Shown: in pieces, positions 10,301 through 18,743 of the stretch
How the letters are laid out: every line of letters starts with the position of its first letter
Numbering within the stretch: the first letter of the stretch is position 1
DNA from: Candidatus Moraniibacteriota bacterium
GTDB lineage: Bacteria > Patescibacteriota > Minisyncoccia > Moranbacterales > GCA-2747515
Assembly: GCA_018401135.1 (NCBI GenBank)
Contig: JAGYLL010000006.1
Span: 1-33,786, forward strand
Direction: 5' to 3'
DNA: 33,786 bases
The notes under the pieces: generated by a model
The model's input: the letters and a program-made list of their open reading frames with translations, nothing else
Databases searched by the model: none
What the model was told of the DNA's origin: nothing
Position numbers and translations under genes: made by a program

Positions 10301-10626
10301 ATAGTGGCATCTACCGAAAGCGTCCCCCATTGTGCAACGAGGAGCGGTCTGAGTGCAGTAGTTCTTGCATTTCCACTCGTCCTATAGGGAGGAGTAAAAG
10401 AAGTTTGACTTGCTGTATTGGTAAGTTGAAGCACTCCTTGAGCAGTATTAACATTTACATAGCTTCTTGTGGGAACGCCTGTGTTGTCAGAAAAGTCGTC
10501 TGCATAGAGTCCATTTTGATGATCTGTAGTAACAGTAGCATAGGCTGTATGTGTGAAAAAGGGGAATATCAAGGGAGTTATAAGTGCTATGAGTGCTGTT
10601 ATGGGGAAAAAATATTTTTTTCGCAT
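7303..10626 (-). CDS. Large secreted protein: PQQ/beta-propeller-like repeats, Ig-like domains, Q/N-rich C-terminus
   Basis: 1107 aa; signal peptide MRKKYFFPITALIALITPLIFPFFTHTAYA; repeats such as LFSLNRDTGKENWQIPA, IDTNTGEVKWVYFSG, IRPDGTIKWERDAG; Ig-like TLTGKNESSKKGTVTLYTK...; low-complexity tail. Confidence 0.85.
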   Translation of the reverse strand: MRKKYFFPITALIALITPLIFPFFTHTAYATVTTDHQNGLYADDFSDNTGVPTRSYVNVNTAQGVLQLTNTASQTSFTPPYRTSGNARTTALRPLLVAQWGTLSVDATIPQGTTLKVQVMDRNSKLWPDYILAGNSGGIDISETSEIDLSVMPYLEYCSNIWDTTCADPRSIRINILMTTEDTNITPTIDNLSFDWSPRQGTFQETVSISEDDPWPVTGGNQQTTNSTPYFNSETYPAFRWMSERISGDPYTANLFSRKDAIVGHMFNSEGRLFSLNRDTGKENWQIPAVYLGGGFIDSEGVYYSDNMNVDYSQAIDTNTGEVKWVYFSGTHGAHGGQNVALGNNGKLYYTRDNASSVNTTLVEQSPNGTIESTTVLNVVPEGLASGESKSVSPMRIGPDGRGYVVVSVTKSGSFVDKGGLWAINLEEKTIEQIYSGRIDSKITIGNDGTIYMIFPIDMSFDWTTFSFTILPSPIKILAIRPDGTIKWERDAGIHTELGYAKIILREDGNLLAKRDIADGKTYATAVMEVIDSATGEVLQIKESSYSDRLGFSDGKNGYYLQNSSTFEFVSGELVKFDVVEEQFRYIDANGALKWEIPYAYISRPEGPEGKKEQYEFSKAIPDERGWVYVGFNKGVVIYDDPDCTTMCSTTRFIDESFAKVFALAPWTLTDLSDITGAKQAGDTIDFRVKTSMQETNPVFDGENAMQVIMENGDKILLSYSSTDENSDTIWTGSYILPESLTSTETVTYSIEASQSYLQTDIETHFDSAPTESNNTGIRLAGSFTIQFPSQTPPQNENQNQTQNESQSQTPPLQKDTWTTDTKDSLSFSDTNYLNKKDPTLTGKNESSKKGTVTLYTKTKKGGTKKLSTHPIDEQGKWDIDIKQKNNKEQSYALSFTNEQGISSDISSFFSLSIDSDKPRFVEPLPQTTTRDPQESISFLASDETTEITHYQVQLYNQQGKVVRKWRKQNDPFYFLPDSLPLGIYTLHIRAYDKAGNKQESQVTIDFSKKEEEGGQEQENQEIQKAQQLQQTPQTPPSQSEKEEEEKEEQSRNDENVNQNQNQNQNENLNQNPTPPTSTTQKQQLQKDSSASSTCSKRWWNPFTWKC

Positions 10627-10774
10627 AGATTTTGTTTTTTTATAATTTACGATATATACAAGTATACCATAGGTTTGAGGAAAAGGTAAAAAATTGTGAG
10701 AAAAATGTTTTTTTCTTTTTTTCTTTATTCTTCTTTATCTTTCTTTTTTTTGTAAAACAGGGTATTCTTTTTTT

Positions 10775-11275
10775 ATGAAAAATTTTACAACTCTTTCTCG
10801 CAAAGAAACTCAAGAACTAGCAATGCTTTTTGCCGAGACGCTCCACTCAAAAACATTTCTCTGTCTTGATGGTAATCTGGGCGGGGGGAAAACAACCTTT
10901 GCACAAGGAATTCTTACTTTTTTCGAAGCAGAACCTCCCTATACGAGCCCAACGTTTTCTCTCATAAAAGAATATCCTCTCCCAAGAGAAAAAAATGGGA
11001 TTTCTTACATCTATCATATTGATGCTTATAGGATAGCTTCCCCTGATATTCTTTCTCTTGGATGGGAAGAAATCATTGAAAAACCTCAAAGTCTTATCCT
11101 TTTGGAATGGCCTGAGAATGTCTCGGAATATATACCCAAGACGGCTCTTTTTCTTACGTTTTCTCATCCTCAAAATCCTCACGATAAAGATACTCGTATT
11201 ATTACCCTTCCAAACAATCTCCCCCCAGACACCGTTTCCACCACAAACGCTTTGTCACAACATCATCTCGAGTAA
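10775..11275 (+). CDS. tsaE: tRNA threonylcarbamoyladenosine biosynthesis protein TsaE
   Basis: 166 aa; LDGNLGGGKTTFAQGIL, YTSPTFSLIKEYPL, IYHIDAYRI, LGWEEII, LLEWPENV. Confidence 0.95.
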   Translation: MKNFTTLSRKETQELAMLFAETLHSKTFLCLDGNLGGGKTTFAQGILTFFEAEPPYTSPTFSLIKEYPLPREKNGISYIYHIDAYRIASPDILSLGWEEIIEKPQSLILLEWPENVSEYIPKTALFLTFSHPQNPHDKDTRIITLPNNLPPDTVSTTNALSQHHLE

Positions 11276-14200
11276 ATACAAATATATTTTCTTTTTTTGA
11301 AAGGTATTGTTTTTGGTGAAACCTTATTCCACGTTCATAGAGAAGAAAATATATTCCTTCAAATACATATTTTTGTTTTTCGAGAGAAGCTCCCAAAACA
11401 GCCTCTTCTCGTGTCTCTTTTTCTTGTGCTTCTTGAGTTTCTTGAGTTTTTTGTTCCTGAAAAATAGTTGGGGAAATCCATATCCACAAACCCGAAGAAA
11501 GTCGGTATTCTTCATCATCAAGAATTTTTTCTTTTGCATATAAGAGAGAATCAGAAACTTTTTTATTAGGTTGTCTCAGTTCAATGGCTCCTGATGAATT
11601 TCTCAGAGAAAAAGCGCTATGTATTCTATAGAACTTGATAGATTTTTGTGGTTCTATTTCTAAAGACGTACGGATAGGATGATTGGTAAGTTTTTCAAAA
11701 CTTTCTCCTGTAGCAATTGACCAGCCCAAAAGATCAATCGTTTTTTCATCCTCATTATAAATTTCAATCCACTCGCCCTCTGTATCTTTCCCCGCTGGAT
11801 TTGGGAGCAGTGCAATAATTTTTGCCTTAAATTTTGGATACGGCACAATAACAATATCACGAGAAATAAATACATCTTCTATTCCATCACTTACTCGCAA
11901 TGTTACGGTGTACGTTCCTTTTTTTTCATAGGTATGTGAAGTGGTTTCTCTATAACTTTTCTTAGTATTTCCAAACTCCCAACGGTAAGTAAGATCATCA
12001 CCATCTTTATCTTCAACTCGAACAGAAAAGGGTGTGCTTACTCCTTCATAACCTTTTTTTGGAATAGTTTTTTCTTTAATTTTTGGAAGCGTATTAAGCT
12101 TATTTTTCTCTCCTGGTGTAAGGTGTTTACTATTTCGCAATTGATCCCTATCTCTATTTTTACTTATATTTTCTTTTGAACTTTCCCAAGAAACGACATC
12201 GATTGGATATCCACTTGCATCAAAAAGAGAAAGAGATTCTTTTGTGTTATTGAGAGCAAAGAGAAACTCCTCTCTAGAGAGAACCTTGTATTCCCCCGCA
12301 GAAAGGAGAGTATTTTGAGGAAAAATATATTCTTGCAAAGACTCGTCAACTATTTTCCAAAAACTCATATCCACAGAGCTTTCTCCGAAATTATAAAGTT
12401 CTATGTATTCATTTTTTTCTTCATCTTCTTTTGGATTGGGGAGTATCTCATTGATTTGAATCGTTGCTCCCGATTGAGATTGAGGAAATATGTTTTTTTC
12501 TTTTGGACTTCTATAGGGTGTTTTCTTCCACAGAGAGACTTCTTCAGAAAAAATAAAAGAAAAATCTTTTGTAGGTTTTTCATAAGACATACTTTCTACC
12601 ACAAAACCAGCGGGATCAAAAAGATATACGGTTTCTTTTCCTTGATCATTAAGAATAAAAGGAGTTTCTTTACCATATACTACTCTATACTCTCCAGGCA
12701 TAAGAACAGATTGATTGGGAAAGATATATCGATTTTTGGTCTCATCTCCCAATGACCAAAAACGTATATCTACAGGACTGTCTCCAAAATTATAAATTTC
12801 AATAAATTCATCTTTAGCTCCTGTTGACGGTCTTGGGAATATTTCATTGAGACGAATCGTGGAATTCTCTATTTTTGTGGCGAAAATATTCTTCTCTCCT
12901 TTTGTCACAAAGGGAGTTTCTTTCCAACTATTCTCATCGCGTGCCCAACTTTTTCCTTTTTGAGAATCCTTGTATTCAAATTCATCTACTATCCCCCCAC
13001 ATCTATCTAAAAGAGAGATTTTTTCATTACTATTGTTAAGAGAAATACCAAAATGTTCAGCTCTATATATACCAGGAGCAAGTATGCCTGAAAGTGCTTT
13101 TTTTGTTGTTTTATCTCCAATAAACCAACCTGAAAGATCAACGCTCTCCTCTCCATAATTATATAATTCAATAAACTCTTCTTGAAGGGACGTGTCTGGA
13201 TCGGGTAAAAGCTCTTCAAGACGAACGGTTTTTATTCCTTCAAAACCAAGAAAATTATTTTCTTCTCCTGGTGTTTCATTACAAACCCATTTCCATACGT
13301 CACCATCAAAAGAATAGGATTTTCCGTATTCGGCTTCTGGATACGAAACGCTATCCACAATTTGCAAATCAGGTGCGATAAGTTCTAGTGTATTTCCTTT
13401 ATCAATAAGAGAAAACTTTGCCTCATCGAGAAAAAACTTTTTTCCTTCTATTTCCCCTGAAAGACTTATACCTTTTCCTGATCTATCTTGAATCTTCCAA
13501 CCTTCAAGAGAAATAGACTCTTCTCCAAAATTAAAGATTTCTATAAATTCATCTTTAGTTCCTGTTGACGGTCTTGGGAGAAGCTCGTTAAATCGAAGTG
13601 TTTTTTTATATTCTTTTTCCTTTTCTTTTTCATTGTTTTTTCCTGGCGTTGATTGATATTGCCCCATCCACAGATCTTCTTTCTCAAAAAATGCAATACT
13701 ATAAAATTTTTCAAAAATAGTATCCAAAAAAACACTGTCTATGATTTCTTTATTTTTATTACAGAGTACTACTGTATTCCCAAGTGCCACAGTAAATCCT
13801 TTTTTAAAATCAGCTCCTAGAGAATCAGCGTAGCTATTTTCTGTGTTTGCTAGTACATAGAGTTTTTCACTTTCTATATGTACATCGGAAAATGTATGAA
13901 GAGATGAGGAGGTTTTTGATGAACAACTCACATCTTTATTTTCTCCTGTTATTTTACGAAGCGACCACCCGTCTACATCAATAGCTTCATTGCTAGGGTT
14001 ATATATTTCTATAAAATCCTCTTTTGTTTTTCCTGGCCCTCCCGTAAATCGAATTTCGTTTATGTATATTTTCTTTCCTTCTCTTTCTTCTCCACCTGTT
14101 TCACTTTCAATTTCATCTTTTTTTATGTTTTCTTCTTCACCAACTTCTTCATTTTTTTCAATACTGATATCTCCTTCAATTTGTTGTAAAATATCCTCTT

Positions 14201-14285
14201 CTTGTCCATACACAAATGGCCACATAAACAAGAAAATTCCCACAAAAAATACTATTTTTATAGATATCTGTAAAAAATATTTCAT
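11202..14285 (-). CDS. Secreted multi-lamin-tail-domain (LTD) protein with a PKD domain
   Basis: 1027 aa; signal peptide; six LTD-type units (INEIRFTGGPGKTKEDFIEIYNPSNEAIDVDGWSL, FNELLPRPSTGTKDEFIEIFNFGEESISLEGWKI, etc.); PKD-like VEDKDGDDLTYRWEFGN...TYTVTLRVSDG. Confidence 0.9.
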   Translation of the reverse strand: MKYFLQISIKIVFFVGIFLFMWPFVYGQEEDILQQIEGDISIEKNEEVGEEENIKKDEIESETGGEEREGKKIYINEIRFTGGPGKTKEDFIEIYNPSNEAIDVDGWSLRKITGENKDVSCSSKTSSSLHTFSDVHIESEKLYVLANTENSYADSLGADFKKGFTVALGNTVVLCNKNKEIIDSVFLDTIFEKFYSIAFFEKEDLWMGQYQSTPGKNNEKEKEKEYKKTLRFNELLPRPSTGTKDEFIEIFNFGEESISLEGWKIQDRSGKGISLSGEIEGKKFFLDEAKFSLIDKGNTLELIAPDLQIVDSVSYPEAEYGKSYSFDGDVWKWVCNETPGEENNFLGFEGIKTVRLEELLPDPDTSLQEEFIELYNYGEESVDLSGWFIGDKTTKKALSGILAPGIYRAEHFGISLNNSNEKISLLDRCGGIVDEFEYKDSQKGKSWARDENSWKETPFVTKGEKNIFATKIENSTIRLNEIFPRPSTGAKDEFIEIYNFGDSPVDIRFWSLGDETKNRYIFPNQSVLMPGEYRVVYGKETPFILNDQGKETVYLFDPAGFVVESMSYEKPTKDFSFIFSEEVSLWKKTPYRSPKEKNIFPQSQSGATIQINEILPNPKEDEEKNEYIELYNFGESSVDMSFWKIVDESLQEYIFPQNTLLSAGEYKVLSREEFLFALNNTKESLSLFDASGYPIDVVSWESSKENISKNRDRDQLRNSKHLTPGEKNKLNTLPKIKEKTIPKKGYEGVSTPFSVRVEDKDGDDLTYRWEFGNTKKSYRETTSHTYEKKGTYTVTLRVSDGIEDVFISRDIVIVPYPKFKAKIIALLPNPAGKDTEGEWIEIYNEDEKTIDLLGWSIATGESFEKLTNHPIRTSLEIEPQKSIKFYRIHSAFSLRNSSGAIELRQPNKKVSDSLLYAKEKILDDEEYRLSSGLWIWISPTIFQEQKTQETQEAQEKETREEAVLGASLEKQKYVFEGIYFLLYERGIRFHQKQYLSKKENIFVFTRDDVVTKRLWWKRCLGGDCLEG

Positions 14286-14297
14286 ATCGCCTCATCC

Positions 14298-14873
14298 CTA
14301 CATCTGAAATTCTTCCTTGTTGTGAATAATTTTTTGTACTTCTGTAAGATCTCTTTTGCGCATACTTTTTTGTAATTGTGCTAATTGATCTTTTATTTTG
14401 TAAGGATCTGGGACATTATGAAAAAGAAATCGTGGCTCTGTTCCTGCAGTTTGAACATATACTTCTCCATAGTGAAGAATAGTCGGAATAAAACCATGTA
14501 CTTCTGTAGTGATATCTTGTATTTTATTGTAATGCAGTTCGCTTACTTCTCGCATAAAAAGTCCTTTTTGCTCAACATTCACCACTCGTTTATTTGTAAT
14601 AATCCAGACATCGAGATAGTAATCAATCCAAATGATACTTGCTACTAACCAAAAAATAAGTAGAAGAAAGCTTCCAAAAAAGAAAAAAATCTTTTCATCT
14701 ATATTCTGTGCAAATAGCTGTCCCGCAACACCAAGAAATACAATGACGAGAAGTGTAGCAAATATAAGTGGAATAAACTGCCATAAAATATCAAACCAAT
14801 GTCGTCTAATAACTCCTTGTATTTCTTCACCTTTTTCTTGTTCTTTGAAATGATACTTTTCAAAATTTTCCAT
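14298..14873 (-). CDS. PH-domain (bPH2/DUF304-like) membrane protein
   Basis: 191 aa; two TM helices, then DVWIITNKRVVNVEQKGLFMREVSELHYNKIQDITTEVHG...GEVYVQTAGTEPRFLFHNVPDP. Confidence 0.85.
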   Translation of the reverse strand: MENFEKYHFKEQEKGEEIQGVIRRHWFDILWQFIPLIFATLLVIVFLGVAGQLFAQNIDEKIFFFFGSFLLLIFWLVASIIWIDYYLDVWIITNKRVVNVEQKGLFMREVSELHYNKIQDITTEVHGFIPTILHYGEVYVQTAGTEPRFLFHNVPDPYKIKDQLAQLQKSMRKRDLTEVQKIIHNKEEFQM

Positions 14874-14897
14874 AAAGTTTTGTACAGGAGTAAAAAA

Positions 14898-15119
14898 TTA
14901 TATTTCCAAAAATTGTGCCATATCTTGCAAAGGAAGAAGGAGGAAAAAAATAATATTAAAACCTAAGAGTATCCCACCAATAAGAAGAAATATAAATATT
15001 TGTTTTTGAGCAAAAGAATTATCTATAGAATATTTCCTTAAGTGGTATACGATGAAAATGGCCAAAATAAAAACTATACAAATAAAAAAGAAGTAAAGAA
15101 GAGAAATAAGATAAGCCAT
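14898..15119 (-). CDS. Small hypothetical membrane protein
   Basis: 73 aa with two predicted TM helices, fits between same-strand genes. Confidence 0.5.
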   Translation of the reverse strand: MAYLISLLYFFFICIVFILAIFIVYHLRKYSIDNSFAQKQIFIFLLIGGILLGFNIIFFLLLPLQDMAQFLEI

Positions 15120-15138
15120 ATAATAAAATATTATGTGT

Positions 15139-16122
15139 TTATGTTTTCTGCTTAAGATGACGAAGTCCCGCTTCTGTTACCACACGTCCTCGCGGAGTAC
15201 GTTCGAGAAATCCTAATTTCATCAAATATGGTTCGTAAACATCTTCAATAGTTTGAACCTCTTCTGAAGTTGCTGCTGCAAGAGTCTGTACTCCAACAGG
15301 ACCCCCTCCAAATTTATGTACAATAGCTTCTAGTATTCGTATATCAGAAGGATCAAGTCCCTTCTCATCTATTTCTAACATTTCTAGTGCTCGATTGGCA
15401 ATATCTTGCGTTATTATAAAAGCGTCTTCTATTTGAGCCACATCTCTTACTCTTTTGAGAAGTCTATTTGCTATACGAGGCGTACACCGAGAACACTGAG
15501 CTATGGTTAATCGTCCATCACTTTCAATCTCCATACCAAGTATTTTTCCTGCTCGATCAAGTATTTGCTCCACTTCATCTATTTCATAAAATTCCAAGCG
15601 ATGTACGATACCAAAACGATCTCGAAGAGGTCCAGAAATAGATCCTAGTCGTGTCGTTGCTCCTATGATCGTAAATTTTGGAAGGTCAAGTTGTAATGTT
15701 CTGGCTGAAGGACCTTTTCCAATAACAATATCTAATTTGTGATCTTCCATAGCAGGATAGAGAATTTCTTCTACAACCTTATTAAGTCTATGTATTTCAT
15801 CCACAAAAAGAATGTCTCCGTCATCAAGATTCGTAAGAATAGATCCCAAATCTCCTACACGCTCAATAGCAGGTCCGGATGTTACTTTAATATTAGCCCC
15901 CATTTCTCTTGCAATAATATGAGCAAGTGTCGTTTTGCCTAGTCCTGGAGGTCCGTAGAGAAGAGTGTGTTCTATGGCTTCTTTGCGTTTTTTGGCCGCA
16001 CCAATAACAATATTAAGATTTCTCTTTATTTTTTCTTGTCCCACATATTCCGCAAATGTACGCGGTCGTAGGGTTATTTCGACTTTTTCTTCTTCTGGTT
16101 GTTGAGAGGAATCCGTAATCAT
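15139..16122 (-). CDS. ruvB: Holliday junction branch migration helicase RuvB
   Basis: 327 aa; [67 protein letters not shown]. Confidence 0.98.
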   Translation of the reverse strand: MITDSSQQPEEEKVEITLRPRTFAEYVGQEKIKRNLNIVIGAAKKRKEAIEHTLLYGPPGLGKTTLAHIIAREMGANIKVTSGPAIERVGDLGSILTNLDDGDILFVDEIHRLNKVVEEILYPAMEDHKLDIVIGKGPSARTLQLDLPKFTIIGATTRLGSISGPLRDRFGIVHRLEFYEIDEVEQILDRAGKILGMEIESDGRLTIAQCSRCTPRIANRLLKRVRDVAQIEDAFIITQDIANRALEMLEIDEKGLDPSDIRILEAIVHKFGGGPVGVQTLAAATSEEVQTIEDVYEPYLMKLGFLERTPRGRVVTEAGLRHLKQKT

Positions 16123-16128
16123 AATTTT

Positions 16129-16158
16129 AGTATACCGATTTTATTACAAAATTGCCAA
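16129..16158 (-). promoter_or_regulatory. Promoter for ruvB, probably leaderless
   Basis: Minus strand TTGGCA (16153-16158), 18-bp spacer, TATACT (16129-16134), 6 nt before the ATG. Confidence 0.6.
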
Positions 16159-16180
16159 TTATTTCTGAGTCTTCACATCA

Positions 16181-16210
16181 TTGACAAAACTTTTTATTTT
16201 CTTATATGAT
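16181..16210 (+). promoter_or_regulatory. Promoter for 16246..16557
   Basis: TTGACA (16181-16186), 18-bp spacer, TATGAT (16205-16210). Confidence 0.7.
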
Positions 16211-16245
16211 GACTTTGTGTAGAAAATAGAGTTAGGAGAATTGCG

Positions 16246-16557
16246 ATGAGTTCATTTAAAAGAAGAATATTAACTCCTCAAGAAGAATTACTTGAGGGTA
16301 TCCTTTGGCTTTCTATGATAACGTTTTCAATGCTCGGTTTTCTCTTTGCTCTTTGGGATTGGGTAGGAACGCTACCCTCTCCATCGCCACAAGAACTCTT
16401 TTTTGTAATAAAAATGATAATAGGATCGATAGTAATCGGCGGAGCTATTGGAGCTCTTATTCCTCTTTGGAGAAAAACGGGCTCTGGAAAGTTGTATGGA
16501 ATAATAGTCATTGTATATCTTTTTTGGGGTTTGTGCCTTACCCAAACTCTCTCATAA
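16246..16557 (+). CDS. Small hypothetical membrane protein (3 TM)
   Basis: 103 aa, hydrophobic; AGGAG SD before ATG; promoter upstream and terminator downstream. Confidence 0.75.
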   Translation: MSSFKRRILTPQEELLEGILWLSMITFSMLGFLFALWDWVGTLPSPSPQELFFVIKMIIGSIVIGGAIGALIPLWRKTGSGKLYGIIVIVYLFWGLCLTQTLS

Positions 16558-16589
16558 ACCCTCCCTATTAGTCACGTTCATCCCCACCC

Positions 16590-16612
16590 CCGCTAGAAAT
16601 TTATGCGGGGTC
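16590..16612 (+). terminator. Intrinsic terminator
   Basis: CCCCGC-TAGAAATTTAT-GCGGGG followed by TCATTTTTTA. Confidence 0.75.
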
Positions 16613-16628
16613 ATTTTTTATATAAATA

Positions 16629-17159
16629 TTATTCTAGAGATAATAATTCATCAAGAATTTCTCGAGGAATAGGATCTCGCTTCGGACTTTCTCCTGGATA
16701 TTTCCATGCGCTAATAATACGAAACGTTTTCCCCTCTACTTGTCCATATCGATCAAAAAACTCTTTCCTTCTTTCTTCGCGAAATTTTTGTACTGGAGAT
16801 AACGTTTTTTCAAAAGAAGAAAAGGGTTGTTTTTCCATACTCATTATCTCTTTTTCCCCCTTACTTTTTTGAAAATTTTTTACAACTTCTCCGTTTTTTT
16901 GATTTTGTACCAACTGATACATTATCCATATTTCTTGACGATGCTTAGATGTTCCTCCAATTTGCATAGAAGCAATCATTCCCGGAACGATACTTTTTTC
17001 TATGCGATCTGGCTTACGAATAACTCGCTTAAGTCGTTGCTGACTCAAGCCGTATTGTCTCATTTTCCATTGACTATGATTGTGACATAATTTATAATGC
17101 TTTGAAAAAATTTTATCTATTTTCTCTTGAAACGCGAATGATTTTCCTTTCTTTATCAT
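16629..17159 (-). CDS. Hypothetical protein, DUF4258-like (weak)
   Basis: 176 aa; HNHSQWKMRQYGLSQQRLKRVIRKPDRIEKSIVPG resembles H..R....G(I/L)S..... pattern; isolated minus ORF in a coding gap. Confidence 0.55.
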   Translation of the reverse strand: MIKKGKSFAFQEKIDKIFSKHYKLCHNHSQWKMRQYGLSQQRLKRVIRKPDRIEKSIVPGMIASMQIGGTSKHRQEIWIMYQLVQNQKNGEVVKNFQKSKGEKEIMSMEKQPFSSFEKTLSPVQKFREERRKEFFDRYGQVEGKTFRIISAWKYPGESPKRDPIPREILDELLSLE

Positions 17160-17275
17160 CTCAAAAACTTATTATTAAAGCAAATATTAAACTTTTTTAC
17201 ATATAAAAAATAAAAGCTTCATATTACTAAGTTAGTATAAATTTTATATTTCTATCAAAATATTTTTTATAAAAA

Positions 17276-17298
17276 AACGCCAGCACTTAGCCAACGTT
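17276..17298 (-). terminator. Second (distal) intrinsic terminator
   Basis: Minus strand AACGTTGGC-TAAGT-GCTGGCGTT followed by TTTTT; includes G-U pairs. Confidence 0.55.
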
Positions 17299-17332
17299 TA
17301 TTTCTTTTCTTATGTATAAAAAAAACTTTTTA

Positions 17333-17357
17333 CCCCCGAAGAATCCTTTCTTGGGGG
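17333..17357 (-). terminator. Intrinsic terminator of the 75-aa gene
   Basis: CCCCC(G)AAGAA-TCCT-TTCTTGGGGG hairpin; minus-strand T-run follows. Confidence 0.7.
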
Positions 17358-17371
17358 GCACTCCATCTCTT

Positions 17372-17599
17372 CTAGGGCAGAGTTATGACTCCAAAGATCA
17401 TAAGAAGGGCTCCCGTGGAAATGAGTAGTACTGTAATCGGAAACAGCTTAAGAAAGCATGTAAAGAAACCTACTTGTTTTTGTTTGCAACTTAGAGCTAC
17501 GCTTTTATAAATAGCTCCTCCAAAAAGGATGGCTCCAACGGCAAATAAAAAAATTGACTTACATAGCTCAAGAAAAATTTCTAGACTCATAATGCCCAT
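17372..17599 (-). CDS. Small two-TM membrane protein, unknown
   Basis: 75 aa; SD AGAGGAAAACGCTATG; own promoter and terminators. Confidence 0.75.
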   Translation of the reverse strand: MGIMSLEIFLELCKSIFLFAVGAILFGGAIYKSVALSCKQKQVGFFTCFLKLFPITVLLISTGALLMIFGVITLP

Positions 17600-17665
17600 A
17601 GCGTTTTCCTCTTTTGTGTGAAGGTACTTTCATTGTTTCAATGTCAGCAAAAAACTGACCTTTTT

Positions 17666-17694
17666 ACTATTCCCTAGTTTTTTCTTTATGTCAA
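17666..17694 (-). promoter_or_regulatory. Promoter of the 75-aa gene
   Basis: Minus strand TTGACA (17689-17694), 17-bp spacer, AATAGT (17666-17671). Confidence 0.65.
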
Positions 17695-17713
17695 GATCTA
17701 AAAAAAATATCTT

Positions 17714-18607
17714 CTATTCTCCCAGCCCACTTCGCAATGCCAATACTCGCTCTTCCACAGGGGGATGGGTCATAAAAAGTTTTGTTATATTCTTTCCCTT
17801 AAAAGGATTGGAGATGAAAAGATGTGCTGTGGCACGATTGGCTGTATCGAGTGGCTTAGGGTCAGCACTTATTTTTTCCAATGCACTTGCAAGTCCTTCA
17901 GGATATCTTGTAAGAAGCGCACCGCTAGAATCAGCGAGAAACTCTCGTTTTCGAGAAACAGCCAGTTGAATAAGTATAGCTACAAGAGGAGCAAGGAGAG
18001 AAAGAATTATAGCAAGAATCATAAAAATAAGCTGTAGTTTTCCATCTCTATTTCCTCCTCGATGATTTCCAAGAAAAGCCCAATGCCGAAACCAATCTGC
18101 AAGAAGAGCTATAAAACCAACAAGAACGACTATCACGGTAGAGAGAAGAATATCTCTATTTTTGATATGAGAAAGCTCATGAGCAATAACTCCTTCAAGT
18201 TCTGTTTTGGTAAGTCGTTCAATAATTCCTGTAGTAAGAGCAATGACTCCATGTTCCGGATCTCTTCCTGTTGCAAATGCATTAAGTGCACTATCTTGCA
18301 TAATATAAATTTTTGGAACAGGCAATCCTGCGGTGATACAAAGATTTTCCACTATGGTATAGATACTACGAGCATTCTCCCGAGTTACTTCTTTGGCACC
18401 GCTCATAGAGAGTACGATTTTATCACTAAACCAATAGGAACCAAAGCTCATCACTACAGAAAAAATAATTGCCCCATAAAGAATACTACTCGATCCCATA
18501 GCTTGAGCAAATACATAACCCACTCCAATAACAAACACCAAAAACCCCGTGATATATATCCAAGTAAGTCGAACATTTCTATCTGCTTGTGTATAAAGAG
18601 TTGCCAT
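17714..18607 (-). CDS. htpX: HtpX-type M48 membrane metalloprotease
   Basis: 297 aa; VIAHELSHIKNRDILLSTV (HExxH), NAFATGRDPEHGVIALTTGI, FMTHPPVEERVLALR. Confidence 0.96.
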   Translation of the reverse strand: MATLYTQADRNVRLTWIYITGFLVFVIGVGYVFAQAMGSSSILYGAIIFSVVMSFGSYWFSDKIVLSMSGAKEVTRENARSIYTIVENLCITAGLPVPKIYIMQDSALNAFATGRDPEHGVIALTTGIIERLTKTELEGVIAHELSHIKNRDILLSTVIVVLVGFIALLADWFRHWAFLGNHRGGNRDGKLQLIFMILAIILSLLAPLVAILIQLAVSRKREFLADSSGALLTRYPEGLASALEKISADPKPLDTANRATAHLFISNPFKGKNITKLFMTHPPVEERVLALRSGLGE

Positions 18608-18743
18608 ACGTAATTATATCTACCTTCTCTTTATAAAGAAAAATATTCCTCATCAAAGAGTCTAAATAACAAAACAAATAAGAATAACTTTTCTGTTGGT
18701 ATCTAGAAACTTCTTTAAGAAAATAGATGAATTATTTTGTTTT

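Noticed and set aside
17631-17659. Back-to-back hairpins read as a CRISPR-like or mobile-element repeat
   Set aside because: Only single copies, no regular spacing, no adjacent cas or transposase gene; better explained as an mRNA leader.
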